Part shown: positions 1-7,730 of the stretch, piece after piece
How positions within the stretch are numbered: position 1 is the first letter of the stretch
Layout: every line of letters starts with the position of its first letter
Assembly: GCF_003627155.1 (NCBI RefSeq)
Contig: NZ_CP032621.1
Span: forward strand, 1,302,001-1,366,000
Length of the DNA: 64,000 nucleotides
Origin: Streptococcus gwangjuense
GTDB taxonomy: Bacteria; Bacillota; Bacilli; Lactobacillales; Streptococcaceae
Direction: 5' to 3'
Translations under genes and position numbers: made by a program
Notes under the pieces: model-generated
Database searches by the model: none
What the model was told of the DNA's origin: nothing
Seen by the model: only the letters and a program-made list of their open reading frames with translations

Positions 1-295
1 ATAGAGGAGCATGGAGGGCTAGCTGATAAACGTCCCCCTTTTGATAGAGGGTCAAGAGATTGAAAGCAGATAGGATTTTCAGGGATTTTATCAGTCTATC
101 CATCCCAAAGTTGAGATGGTTAAGAATGCTTGAAAAAAGGTATTCCTTTCTGCCATTATCCCAAAAACTGATTGTATAAAGATAAAGGCTCAGTGCCTCC
201 TGACCGATAATCGGGAGGTAGCACTGTACCAGAGATGAGGTATCTTGCGACACCCGATTATTCTTTAGATAAGAAAAACGGTCAATTGGCTTCAT
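1..295 (-). CDS. dnaB: DnaB-type replication initiation / helicase-loading protein, N-terminal part only
   Basis: The reading frame begins at an ATG at 295 and runs off the left edge, so only about 98 N-terminal residues are visible, starting MKPIDRFSYLKNN. In Firmicutes this family helps DnaI load the replicative helicase at origins and restart sites. The identification rests on the beginning of the protein and on the position directly after nrdR: the nrdR stop codon ends at 298 and this start codon follows immediately, the usual nrdR-dnaB-dnaI order in streptococci. No catalytic motif is expected in this part. It could in principle be another protein downstream of nrdR, but the order is very conserved. 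Confidence 0.8.
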   Translation of the reverse strand, partial: MKPIDRFSYLKNNRVSQDTSSLVQCYLPIIGQEALSLYLYTISFWDNGRKEYLFSSILNHLNFGMDRLIKSLKILSAFNLLTLYQKGDVYQLALHAPL

Positions 296-769
296 TTATC
301 TTTCCTTTTTCTTTTTAGAGGACTGGGTGATTTGTTGGAGCAAGCTCTCTAGCTCACTCACATCCTTAAAACTACGGTATACACTGGCAAAACGTACATA
401 GGTAATCTCATCCAGTTCAGCCAACTCCTCCATGACGAGTGAACCAATGTCCTCACTTTGAATTTCATTTTCATTTCGACCACGGAGTTTCTGTTCGATA
501 CGATTGACTACCATGTTGATTTCATCACTTGACACAGGACGTTTCTGGGCTGAGCGAATAATCCCATTAAAGATTTTATCTCTGGAGAATTGTTCCCGTG
601 TGCCATCTTTTTTAACAACCACTAAGGTTCTTTCTTCTACCCGTTCGTAGGTTGTAAAACGGTGCTGGCATTCGTCACACTCACGTCTTCTACGAATAGT
701 GTTCCCTTCTTCTGCTTGGCGACTATCGATAACACTTGACTTGGTAGCCCCACATTTTGGACAACGCAT
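296..769 (-). CDS. nrdR: Transcriptional repressor NrdR
   Basis: NrdR is a zinc-ribbon/ATP-cone repressor of ribonucleotide reductase genes. The 157-residue protein starts [18 protein letters not shown] and has the four-cysteine ribbon (CPKC near the start, CDEC about residue 31). An ATP-cone follows, from about residue 49 ([17 protein letters not shown]), ending near residue 140. A longer frame exists up to 829, but the ATG at 769 gives the canonical family start and length and is preceded by a GGAGGGAAAG ribosome site. It is translated just upstream of dnaB with no gap. The C-terminal tail is lysine-rich. Confidence 0.97.
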
Positions 770-842
770 CCTTTCCCTCCTTATCGTTTTCTTTTCATTA
801 TACCATTTTTTAAACGATTCCCAAAACAATTCTTCTTTTTGC

Positions 843-884
843 TTGACAAGTTTTTTGTTTTGTTGTATTATTTAATTAAGACAA
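843..884 (+). promoter_or_regulatory. Promoter of the GntR/ABC operon with overlapping inverted-repeat operator
   Basis: TTGACA (843-848) and TATTAT (866-871) are separated by 17 bases, a near-consensus sigma-A promoter 37 bases before the gntR start. An inverted repeat, TTGTATTATTT / AATTAAGACAA (863-884), covers the -10 and the likely start site. This is where a YtrA-type repressor would bind to autoregulate. That GntR is the binder is inference. Confidence 0.75.
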
Positions 885-908
885 AAGGATAAAAGAAAGG
901 AGACCAAG

Positions 909-1274
909 ATGTCCTGGACATTTGACAACAAAAAACCCATCTATTTACAGATTATGGAGAAAATCAAGCTTCAGATTGTTTCCCATACACTGGAACCCAA
1001 TCAACAACTTCCAACCGTGAGAGAGCTGGCTAGCGAGGCCGGTGTCAATCCAAACACCATCCAAAGAGCCTTGTCAGACCTCGAACGAGAAGGATTTGTC
1101 TACAGCAAGCGAACAACTGGACGATTTGTGACTGAGGATAAGGAACTGATCACCCAATCGCGCAAACAATTATCGGAAGAAGAATTGGAACACTTCGTTT
1201 CCTCCATGACCCATTTTGGCTATGAAAAAGAAGAACTACCAGGCGTAGTCGGCGATTATATTAAAGGAGTTTAA
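909..1274 (+). CDS. GntR-family (YtrA subfamily) transcriptional regulator
   Basis: This 121-residue protein is the size of YtrA-type regulators: a winged helix-turn-helix with only a short C-terminal tail. The N-terminal domain (about residues 8-75) includes the signature QLPTVRELASEAGVNPNTIQ followed by RALSDLEREGFVYS. The start is preceded by AAAGGAGACCA. Its stop lies 4 bases before the ABC ATPase gene, so the two are co-transcribed. Members of this subfamily usually repress the ABC transporter they sit with and respond to cell-envelope antibiotics. In pneumococcus the equivalent locus has been linked to antimicrobial peptide response (from memory, not checked). Confidence 0.92.
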   Translation: MSWTFDNKKPIYLQIMEKIKLQIVSHTLEPNQQLPTVRELASEAGVNPNTIQRALSDLEREGFVYSKRTTGRFVTEDKELITQSRKQLSEEELEHFVSSMTHFGYEKEELPGVVGDYIKGV

Positions 1275-1278
1275 GCCT

Positions 1279-1974
1279 ATGTCATTACTAGCATTTGAAA
1301 ATGTATCCAAATCTTATGGAGAAACCCCAGCCCTTGAAAATGTTTCACTTGACATCCCAGCTGGAAAAATTGTTGGTCTTCTTGGGCCAAATGGCTCAGG
1401 AAAAACAACCCTGATTAAACTAATCAATGGCCTCTTACAACCAGATCAAGGACGTGTCCTGATCAACGACATGGACCCAAGCCCAGCAACCAAGGCTATC
1501 GTAGCTTATTTGCCGGATACGACCTATCTCAATGAACAAATGAAGGTCAAAGAAGCCCTAACCTACTTCAAGACCTTCTATAAAGATTTCAATCTTGAAC
1601 GCGCCCATCATCTACTTGCAGACCTAGGAATTGATGAAAATAGTCGTCTCAAGAAACTATCAAAAGGAAACAAGGAAAAGGTACAACTGATTTTGGTTAT
1701 GAGTCGTGATGCCCGCCTCTACGTTTTGGACGAACCAATTGGCGGGGTGGACCCAGCAGCCCGTGATTATATCCTCAATACCATTATCAATAACTACTCC
1801 CCAACTTCTACCGTTTTGATTTCTACCCACTTGATTTCTGATATCGAGCCAATCTTGGATGAAATTGTCTTCCTCAAAGACGGAAAAGTTGTCCGTCAAG
1901 GAAATGTCGATGATATTCGCTATGAGTCAGGTGAATCCATTGACCAACTCTTCCGTCAGGAATTTAAGGCCTAA
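1279..1974 (+). CDS. ABC transporter ATP-binding protein
   Basis: This 231-residue cytoplasmic ATPase has Walker A GPNGSGKTT (about residues 36-44), a signature-like LSKGNKEK (residues ~133-140, unlike the usual LSGGQ), Walker B LYVLDEP and the H-loop region STHLISDIEPILD. The LSKG type of signature is common in drug or lipid export ATPases paired with ABC-2 permeases. It lies between the GntR regulator (4-base gap) and a six-helix permease (15-base gap), so the three genes form one unit. The substrate cannot be told from sequence; a role in antimicrobial-peptide or envelope-stress defence is inferred from the operon type. Confidence 0.93.
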   Translation: MSLLAFENVSKSYGETPALENVSLDIPAGKIVGLLGPNGSGKTTLIKLINGLLQPDQGRVLINDMDPSPATKAIVAYLPDTTYLNEQMKVKEALTYFKTFYKDFNLERAHHLLADLGIDENSRLKKLSKGNKEKVQLILVMSRDARLYVLDEPIGGVDPAARDYILNTIINNYSPTSTVLISTHLISDIEPILDEIVFLKDGKVVRQGNVDDIRYESGESIDQLFRQEFKA

Positions 1975-1989
1975 GCAAAGGAGATTATT

Positions 1990-2757
1990 ATGTTTTGGAA
2001 TTTAGTTCGCTACGAATTTAAAAATGTTAACAAGTGGTATTTAGCCCTCTACGCTGCCGTTCTAGCCCTTTCTGCCTTTATCGGAATACAGACACAAGGC
2101 TTTAAAAATCTACCTTACCAAGAAAGTCAGGCTACTATGCTATTTTTTCTATCCACTGTCTTTGGTGGTTTGATGGTTACACTTGTGATTTCAACTATCT
2201 TCTTGATTATTAAACGCTTCAAAGGTAGTGTCTATGACCGACAAGGTTATCTGACTTTGACATTGCCAGTTTCTGAACATTATATCATCTCAGCCAAACT
2301 AGTCGGTGCCTTTATCTGGTCTATTGTCAGTACTACTGTACTAGCAATCAGTGCTTTCATTGTTCTGACCCTAACGGCTCCAGATTGGTTTGCAACTTCT
2401 GACTTGATTCCATTTATAGAAACACATCTTCCTCAACTCTCTCTTATGGGGGTATCCTTCCTACTAAATACTATTTCTGGAATCCTCTGCATCTACTTGG
2501 CTATTTCCATTGGACAGCTTTTCAATGAATACCGTACCGCACTGTCAATTGTAGCCTACATTGGTATCCAAATCGTCGTTGGCTTTATTGAACTCTTCTA
2601 TCGTTCTAACCCTGGTTTCTACTTCCCATCAACCACAGGAGGGGCTGATCAGTTCCAGATGGGTATTATCATGACTATTCTGGAAGAAGTTATTCTTATA
2701 GCCATCTACTATCTAGGAACTTATCACATTTTGAAAAACAAGGTTAATTTACAATAA
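1990..2757 (+). CDS. ABC-2 type transporter permease
   Basis: This 255-residue integral membrane protein shows about six hydrophobic segments: near residues 17-35, 50-75, 100-130, 145-172, 178-200 and 222-245. It has no ATPase motif. It is the membrane partner of the ATPase just upstream (start preceded by AAAGGAGATTATT). The charged stretch KRFKGSVYDRQGYLTLTLPV between helices 2 and 3 resembles the coupling region of ABC-2 permeases. No family more specific than this is recognised. A terminator follows within 10 bases, ending the operon. Confidence 0.88.
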   Translation: MFWNLVRYEFKNVNKWYLALYAAVLALSAFIGIQTQGFKNLPYQESQATMLFFLSTVFGGLMVTLVISTIFLIIKRFKGSVYDRQGYLTLTLPVSEHYIISAKLVGAFIWSIVSTTVLAISAFIVLTLTAPDWFATSDLIPFIETHLPQLSLMGVSFLLNTISGILCIYLAISIGQLFNEYRTALSIVAYIGIQIVVGFIELFYRSNPGFYFPSTTGGADQFQMGIIMTILEEVILIAIYYLGTYHILKNKVNLQ

Positions 2758-2763
2758 TATCAG

Positions 2764-2795
2764 AGTCTAGCGACAATAACTCGCTAGGCTTTTTT
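2764..2795 (+). terminator. Rho-independent terminator of the GntR/ABC operon
   Basis: The hairpin AGTCTAGCGA - CAATAAC - TCGCTAGGCT is followed by a run of T, seven bases after the permease stop. Confidence 0.9.
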
Positions 2796-2895
2796 CGTCC
2801 TCAAGATTTACATTTTTATATGAAGCATTTAATAAAAAGGAGTATAATGACTTTAAAACTAATTACATGTATATCGATAAGGAGGTCAACTCTTT

Positions 2896-4443
2896 ATGCT
2901 GAGAAGATTTGTTACCAAGAAGCACCTCGTACTTTACTTCTTTTCTATTGCCATTACTTGGCTGGAAGCAATTATCACGCCAGCCCTTGTTCAGAATATT
3001 GTTGCCAGTTTTACCAATCAAGAACTAGGCCTTCTTTGGAAAGTTTTGATTTTAGGAATCCTTGGAAACCTCATTCTATTACTAGGCTTAGCTGGGAAAC
3101 GCTATTACTACGCACGTTTGATTACTGACTTCAAATATGGAATCAAGAGTGCTATTTTCAAGCGATTTTTAAACAGTTATGAGATTGATGAAAAGGATAT
3201 TTTGTCTGACCTAGAAAACGACGTCAAGCAACTAGAAGAAAGCTATATTGAACCAACGGTTATCATTATTTCTTCTCTTGGTTTCACCACTGCGTCCATT
3301 CTCTATGCCTTGTGGACCAATTTTTACCTAGGCTTAATTTTCATCCTCTTCTACTCCTTTCCTGTACTCTGCAGTGCTATCGGATCCAAGCGTTTGGATT
3401 CACTTTCTGAAAAGCGGTCCACTGTTAACCAGAGCTACTTAGCAAGCTTGACAAATTTTATTGGCGGTAGCCAACAAATTCGCCATTATCAGGGGCAAGA
3501 TTTCTTTTTTACTCGCTATCAAAAACAATTACAAAGCAGTCTAGATGCCGAAATCAACTATGAAAAACAACGAACTTTAAATAGTCTCTTTATCAATAGC
3601 ATCGATGCCTTTTGCTCAGTCACACCAATCGTCATTGGTGGCTTTATGACCTACTATAATTATTTAGATGCGGCGAGTTTTGTGGCTATCTATCTAGTTT
3701 CCCATAATATCGGCTATCAATTCCAAGAGTTGGCCTACTTTACCAACACCCGAAAAGCGACTCGAACTCTTCTCAACAAATACCAAAAACTTTTGGGTCA
3801 GTCTGACTCCATCTCGCCTAGAAGCATAGAAAATATTTTCCCTATCCAGCTTAACACCATCTCCCTAGAAAAAGATGGGAATATCCTCTTATCTCCGATT
3901 TCCATGCACATCAAGCAAGGAGAAAAAATTGCTATTATCGGGGAAAGTGGCTCTGGTAAAACAACCCTGCTCAATATCATTCATGGAGAAGAGACACCGA
4001 CAAGTGGACAGATTCGCTTTGCTGGCCAGAACCTGTCATGTCAAGAAATCACAAGCTTTAGTTCCTATATCCTCCAAGATAGCCATTACTTTGACACGCT
4101 CTCTCTGGAAGACAATATCCTTCTGGGACTGGATAAAAATCCAGATACTTTAAATCATATCCTCAAAAAAACAGGATTAGAACATTTGAAAAATCGAACG
4201 CTCAGAAATGATAGTCTATCTGGTGGCGAGAAACAACGCCTAGAAATCGCTCGTGCCCTCTACCATGATAGCCAACTCATCTTAGCAGATGAGATTAAGG
4301 CCAATCTTGACTCGGAAAATAGCAGAAAAATTAGCGACTTGCTCTTCTCCCTACCTCAAACAGTCATTGAAGTCATTCACCACTACACAGAAGAAGACTT
4401 AAAACACTACGACCAAGTCATTCACTTAAGCAAAGAAAAGTAA
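2896..4443 (+). CDS. Single-chain ABC transporter (permease fused to ATPase)
   Basis: This 515-residue exporter half-transporter has an N-terminal transmembrane domain (about residues 1-285) and a C-terminal nucleotide-binding domain. Walker A is GESGSGKTT (residues ~353-361), the Q-loop region reads SSYILQDSHYFDTLSLEDNILLG, the signature is LSGGEKQR (~446-453), Walker B is LILADE and the H-loop is VIHHYTEE. It presumably works as a homodimer. The start at 2896 has an AAGGAGG site 10 bases upstream. It stands alone between two terminators. Similar proteins export peptides or bacteriocins, but no precursor peptide gene is visible beside it, so the substrate is unknown. Confidence 0.9.
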   Translation: MLRRFVTKKHLVLYFFSIAITWLEAIITPALVQNIVASFTNQELGLLWKVLILGILGNLILLLGLAGKRYYYARLITDFKYGIKSAIFKRFLNSYEIDEKDILSDLENDVKQLEESYIEPTVIIISSLGFTTASILYALWTNFYLGLIFILFYSFPVLCSAIGSKRLDSLSEKRSTVNQSYLASLTNFIGGSQQIRHYQGQDFFFTRYQKQLQSSLDAEINYEKQRTLNSLFINSIDAFCSVTPIVIGGFMTYYNYLDAASFVAIYLVSHNIGYQFQELAYFTNTRKATRTLLNKYQKLLGQSDSISPRSIENIFPIQLNTISLEKDGNILLSPISMHIKQGEKIAIIGESGSGKTTLLNIIHGEETPTSGQIRFAGQNLSCQEITSFSSYILQDSHYFDTLSLEDNILLGLDKNPDTLNHILKKTGLEHLKNRTLRNDSLSGGEKQRLEIARALYHDSQLILADEIKANLDSENSRKISDLLFSLPQTVIEVIHHYTEEDLKHYDQVIHLSKEK

Positions 4444-4466
4444 TAGTCTATAACATACGATTTGAA

Positions 4467-4496
4467 AAAGCAAGGAACCCGAATTCCTTGCTTTTT
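4467..4496. terminator. Bidirectional terminator
   Basis: AAGCAAGGAA - CCCGA - TTCCTTGCTT flanked by A and T runs lies between the convergent ABC exporter and lrgB/cidB genes and touches the lrgB stop codon. Confidence 0.88.
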
Positions 4497-5190
4497 AACT
4501 CAATATCAAACTAGCTACGATAGGGCTGACAAAGACATAGAGAATACCTGTGACACCGATAGCCAAACCACCCATAGCTCCTGCTACAGAGCCGTATCGA
4601 AAGGCTGTTCCTGTTCCAACTGCGTGACCTGTTCCACCAAGGGAAAGGCCAACAGCCACTGGATCGTCAATTTTCAACCACTTCAAAAGGGTTGGTCCGA
4701 TGACACTGGTTAAAATCCCAGTTGCCACTACAACCACCAAGGTCACGGTCGTCAAACCTTGCAATTTTTCTGTGATTCCCACTGCCATAGCGGTTGTTAC
4801 TGACTTGGGAAAGAGAGAAATGGCTAGGAAAAAGTCCATCCCAAAGATTTTGGCTACAAAGGCTGTGAAAGAGGTATTGACAACTACTGCTAACAGACTA
4901 CCAAAGAGAATACTCCGAGCATGGTGCTTCATCAAGTGAAAACTCTTATAAAGCGGAATCCCCAAAGCCACTGTCGATGGAACAATCAAGTTGTTCAGAT
5001 AAACACCACCTTGGTAGTAATCTTGGTAAGAGATACCCGTCACTTTTAGAAAAATGATAATGAAAACAGCTGACAAAAGCAAGGGCGTTGTCAATGGATG
5101 GGGAAAACGTCTGTAAATCAGCATTCCTACTAAATAAGCTAGGATAGACAGGGCCAGCCCAAACAGGGGATTGGAAACAAATTCAGTCAT
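4495..5190 (-). CDS. LrgB/CidB family membrane protein
   Basis: This 231-residue polytopic membrane protein has typical LrgB family features. They include NNLIVPSTVALGIPLYKSF, the region with LFPKSVTTAMAVGITEKLQGL, and the glycine-rich LSLGGTGHAVGTGTAFRYGSVAGAMGGLAIG near the C terminus. Around seven hydrophobic segments are visible. In staphylococci and streptococci this protein works with the small holin-like partner encoded just upstream (4-base ATGA-type overlap at 5187-5190) in control of autolysis and, more recently, pyruvate uptake. Which of the two roles applies here cannot be read from the sequence. Confidence 0.93.
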   Translation of the reverse strand: MTEFVSNPLFGLALSILAYLVGMLIYRRFPHPLTTPLLLSAVFIIIFLKVTGISYQDYYQGGVYLNNLIVPSTVALGIPLYKSFHLMKHHARSILFGSLLAVVVNTSFTAFVAKIFGMDFFLAISLFPKSVTTAMAVGITEKLQGLTTVTLVVVVATGILTSVIGPTLLKWLKIDDPVAVGLSLGGTGHAVGTGTAFRYGSVAGAMGGLAIGVTGILYVFVSPIVASLILS

Positions 5191-5561
5191 TTGGCATCTC
5201 CTTTCTCATAATCTCCCTCAAATCGTCTCTTGATAAACTGAACTACCAAGGCTATGAGGATAATATTGATGACTGCTGCAAAAAAGACAATTAAAACAAT
5301 TGGCAAAAGATAGGGAGCAATCACATCAAACTTTTCCATGATTCCCACTGCTGGTGGCAAAAAGAGAATGGTCATATTGGCCAGCAAGAAATTCCCTACC
5401 ATGTTGACATGCCTGGTTCTCAGCCACTTGAATTGCAGGGCTAAAAAGAGAATGATTAAGCCGATAATACTGCCTGGGATGGGCAAATGAAAGAAACTGG
5501 AGATTCCCTCACCGATTAGAGAAATCACAAAGAGAATCATTAATTGAACATATAATTTCAT
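5187..5561 (-). CDS. LrgA/CidA holin-like protein
   Basis: This is a small holin-like membrane protein of about 124 residues with four hydrophobic segments, starting MKLYVQLMILFVISLIGEGI. It contains the family motif LPIPGSIIGLIILFLALQFKW. A frame ten residues longer starts at 5591, but the ATG at 5561 has a GGAG ribosome site and gives the normal family length. The downstream LrgB-type gene overlaps by four bases, so the two are translationally coupled. No LytSR-type regulator lies nearby; the adjacent divergent gene is a MarR regulator with its own operator. Confidence 0.92.
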   Translation of the reverse strand: MKLYVQLMILFVISLIGEGISSFFHLPIPGSIIGLIILFLALQFKWLRTRHVNMVGNFLLANMTILFLPPAVGIMEKFDVIAPYLLPIVLIVFFAAVINIILIALVVQFIKRRFEGDYEKGDAK

Positions 5562-5727
5562 CCTAAACTCCACGAAATAGACTTCTTGCATACCAGTTTA
5601 CTCTTTTTTCAGAAAATTTCAAGGAAATGCACAAGAGATAATGAAAATTAGAAAGGAAAAGGGATACAAACAATTCTTGACTTGTGAAAACAGGCATGAT
5701 TTAGGATAAGAGATGCCAGCGTCCTTC

Positions 5728-5771
5728 TTGCCAGCTTTCTTGAAAAGTAGTATAATTATTGCATGCGCAAT
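5728..5771 (+). promoter_or_regulatory. marR promoter with downstream operator
   Basis: TTGCCA (5728-5733) and TATAAT (5751-5756) are spaced by 17 bases. Directly after the -10 lies ATTGC-ATGC-GCAAT (5758-5771), an inverted repeat at the expected start site. The same motif recurs at 6242-6255 upstream of the next unit. This is the arrangement expected for autorepression by the MarR protein encoded downstream (inference). Confidence 0.75.
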
Positions 5772-5843
5772 CATCTTGTGATACAGAGATTGTCCGTGAA
5801 TGGACCTTCTTCTATTTATAACTCTAAAAAGAAAGGAGATACT

Positions 5844-6224
5844 ATGACCTATTTGGAAAAATGGTTTGACTTCAATCGTCGTCAGAAAGAAATTGAAAGT
5901 CTCTTGGAAGAGACTATTGCCCAGCAGAGCGAGCAAAATCTGACCTTGAAAGAGTTTTACCTGCTCTACTATCTGGACTTGGCTCAAGAAAAATCTCTAC
6001 GCCAGATTGACCTGCCAGATAAGCTTCATCTGAGCCCGAGCGCTGTTTCTCGGATGGTGGCTCGCTTGGAAGCTAAAAATTGCGGTCTGCTTAGTCGCAG
6101 GTGTTGTGATCAAGATAGACGCTCTAGCTTTATCTGCCTGACAAGTGATGGGCAAAAGACACTGGCCTCTCTACAAAAAGCTGTCGAAGAAAGCTTGGAA
6201 ACTGGTTTGGATTTCTTAATTTAA
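5844..6224 (+). CDS. MarR-family transcriptional regulator
   Basis: This 126-residue protein starts MTYLEKWFDFNRRQKEI. It contains a winged helix with LSPSAVSRMVARLEAK (about residues 60-75) and the wing region CCDQDRRSSFICLTSDG. The start at 5844 has a perfect AAAGGAG site; a longer frame from 5763 lacks one. It sits divergent to cidAB-type genes and upstream of a small DUF4649 gene and trxA. Two copies of the same inverted repeat flank it, suggesting it controls itself and the trxA unit. The vicinal cysteine pair (CC, ~residue 91) beside a thioredoxin gene would fit a redox sensor, but that is only a suggestion. Confidence 0.9.
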   Translation: MTYLEKWFDFNRRQKEIESLLEETIAQQSEQNLTLKEFYLLYYLDLAQEKSLRQIDLPDKLHLSPSAVSRMVARLEAKNCGLLSRRCCDQDRRSSFICLTSDGQKTLASLQKAVEESLETGLDFLI

Positions 6225-6241
6225 GATGATTTTTTAAAAAA

Positions 6242-6292
6242 GTTGCGTGCGCAATCATTTTTCTTGACATTCTCTTTTACAAGGAGTAAAAT
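6242..6292 (+). promoter_or_regulatory. Operator and promoter of the DUF4649-trxA unit
   Basis: The inverted repeat GTTGC-GTGC-GCAAT (6242-6255) matches the site in the marR promoter. It is followed by TTGACA (6264-6269), a 17-base spacer and TAAAAT (6287-6292). The operator lies just upstream of the -35. Confidence 0.78.
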
Positions 6293-6323
6293 AAAATCAT
6301 CATTAAACAAAGGAGTTTTAAAC

Positions 6324-6545
6324 ATGATTGAAATTACCTATCTAGATGCCAGCAAGAACGAAAGAACTGTGACTTTCGAATCTTATGAAGATTTTGATCG
6401 TTCACAACAAGCTTGCCTTATCGGCGTCGCAGACTACTACCCCGTCCAAAAATTAACTTACAACGGTCATGATTTGGACTACCATGGGACTTATGGAGAT
6501 GTCTTCTTCTATCTCATGAAACAAGATTTAAGCCAATATAACTAA
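6324..6545 (+). CDS. DUF4649 family small protein
   Basis: This is a 73-residue soluble acidic protein, MIEITYLDASKNERTVTFES at its start, found next to thioredoxin in many streptococci. I recognise it only as a DUF4649-type protein; no function is known to me. The start at 6324 has AAAGGAG at the right spacing; the longer frame from 6243 would run through the promoter and is rejected. It ends 15 bases before trxA and shares its promoter, so a role connected with redox balance is possible but unproven. Confidence 0.8.
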   Translation: MIEITYLDASKNERTVTFESYEDFDRSQQACLIGVADYYPVQKLTYNGHDLDYHGTYGDVFFYLMKQDLSQYN

Positions 6546-6560
6546 AAAAGGAGAAATACA

Positions 6561-6875
6561 ATGGCAAAAGCAATTACAGATGCAACATTCGAACAAGAAA
6601 CAAAAGACGGTTTGGTCTTGGTAGACTTCTGGGCAACTTGGTGTGGTCCATGTCGTATGCAAGGTCCAATCTTGGATAAATTGTCTGAAGAACTTTCAGA
6701 AGATGTCTTGAAAATCGTTAAAATGGACGTTGATGAAAATCCAAACACAGCTCGTGCTTTTGGAATCATGTCTATCCCAACTCTTCTCTTCAAAAAAGAC
6801 GGCCAAGTGGTGAAACAAGTTGCTGGTGTTCACACAGCAGAACAAATCAAGGCCATCGTTGCTGAATTGAGCTAA
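6561..6875 (+). CDS. trxA: Thioredoxin
   Basis: Thioredoxin is a general disulfide reductase of the cytoplasm. This 104-residue protein has the classic active site WCGPC (about residues 28-32) in VDFWATWCGPCRMQGP, the conserved MDVDENP strand and the cis-proline loop SIPTLLFKKDG. Its start has an AAAGGAG site. It follows the DUF4649 gene by 15 bases and is closed by a strong terminator at 6883-6914. The probable regulator is the MarR protein upstream, through the shared operator. Confidence 0.97.
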   Translation: MAKAITDATFEQETKDGLVLVDFWATWCGPCRMQGPILDKLSEELSEDVLKIVKMDVDENPNTARAFGIMSIPTLLFKKDGQVVKQVAGVHTAEQIKAIVAELS

Positions 6876-6882
6876 TCACACT

Positions 6883-6914
6883 AGAGACCAAGTACTTTCT
6901 TTGGTCTCTTTTTT
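6883..6914 (+). terminator. Terminator after trxA
   Basis: AGAGACCAA - GTACTTTCT - TTGGTCTCT is followed by a T run. Confidence 0.92.
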
Positions 6915-6922
6915 CTTGCCCT

Positions 6923-6951
6923 TTGCCATTTTTCAAAAAATATGCTAGACT
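6923..6951 (+). promoter_or_regulatory. Promoter of the queCDEF operon
   Basis: TTGCCA (6923-6928), 17 bases, TAGACT (6946-6951) with an extended -10 TGC. The riboswitch-like leader begins just downstream. Confidence 0.6.
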
Positions 6952-6966
6952 GTAAGTAGAATATTA

Positions 6967-7039
6967 CGATGTTTGGGACATGCCATCGCTAAAAAAAACC
7001 TCTACTTGGTATTTTTTAGCTCCCTCAAGGGAGCTTTTT
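6967..7039 (+). promoter_or_regulatory. Candidate preQ1-I riboswitch with terminator, upstream of queC
   Basis: The leader forms a five-pair stem CGATG/CATCG (6967-6971 with 6984-6988) closing a 12-base loop that holds GGG. An A-rich tail ending ACC (to 7000) can pair with the loop GGG as an H-type pseudoknot, the architecture of class I preQ1 aptamers. A terminator hairpin AGCTCCC-TCAA-GGGAGCT with five T follows (7018-7039). The A-rich tail can alternatively pair with GGTATTTTTT at 7008-7017, giving competing folds. The downstream genes make preQ1, which supports the call. I could not score it against the covariance model. Confidence 0.6.
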
Positions 7040-7076
7040 GCGTGCTCTGAACATTTCCCATTTTGGAAGGAGTACT

Positions 7077-7730
7077 ATGAAACGTCAATCTGCCTTGGTC
7101 GTCTTTAGTGGCGGTCAAGATTCCACAACCTGCCTCTTTTGGGCTAAAGAACACTATGAAACAGTCGAAGCCGTCACCTTTGCCTACGGTCAACGCCATC
7201 ATCTCGAAATTCAAGTTGCTAGAGAAATCGCTAAGGAACAAGGTGTTCGTCATCACATCCTAGATATGTCTCTGCTGGGGCAAATCACTGAAAATGCCTT
7301 GACTTCTGATCTAGAGATTGAGCAAAAAGAAGGAGAGGTTCCCAATACCTTTGTTGACGGTCGAAACCACCTCTTTCTATCCTTTGCGGCAGTTCTTGCT
7401 AAGCAACGGGGCATTAAAGATATCGTGACAGGTGTCTGCGAGACAGACTTCTCAGGCTATCCTGACTGCCGTGATGTCTTTGTCAAATCCCTCAATGTCA
7501 CCCTCAACCTCGCCATGGATTACGACTTCGTTATCCAAACGCCTCTCATGTGGCTAGACAAGGCTGAAACTTGGGAATTAGCCGACCAACTCGGTGCCTT
7601 TGACTATGTTCGTGAAAAGACCTTAACCTGCTACAACGGGATTATCGGAAGTGGCTGTGGAGATTGCCCAGCCTGCCACCTACGGCAACATGGTCTAGAT
7701 GTTTATCTTTCACAGAAAGGAGAGGTCTAA
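7077..7730 (+). CDS. queC: 7-cyano-7-deazaguanine (preQ0) synthase QueC
   Basis: QueC converts 7-carboxy-7-deazaguanine to preQ0 using ATP and ammonia, in queuosine tRNA-modification biosynthesis. The 217-residue protein has the PP-loop [11 protein letters not shown] near its start and the C-terminal zinc-binding cysteines [19 protein letters not shown]. The start at 7077 has GGAAGGAG; a longer frame from 7038 would begin inside the terminator and is rejected. The stop overlaps the queD start by one base (TAATG), the first of a tight four-gene operon. Confidence 0.96.
   Translation: MKRQSALVVFSGGQDSTTCLFWAKEHYETVEAVTFAYGQRHHLEIQVAREIAKEQGVRHHILDMSLLGQITENALTSDLEIEQKEGEVPNTFVDGRNHLFLSFAAVLAKQRGIKDIVTGVCETDFSGYPDCRDVFVKSLNVTLNLAMDYDFVIQTPLMWLDKAETWELADQLGAFDYVREKTLTCYNGIIGSGCGDCPACHLRQHGLDVYLSQKGEV

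Noticed and set aside
2820..3128. A 102-codon plus-strand frame before and into the ABC exporter gene
   Set aside because: It overlaps the exporter in another frame, has no family features, and the exporter has the better start and ribosome site.
5763..5843. An upstream start for the MarR protein at 5763
   Set aside because: It would begin inside the operator and lacks a ribosome site; the ATG at 5844 has a perfect one.
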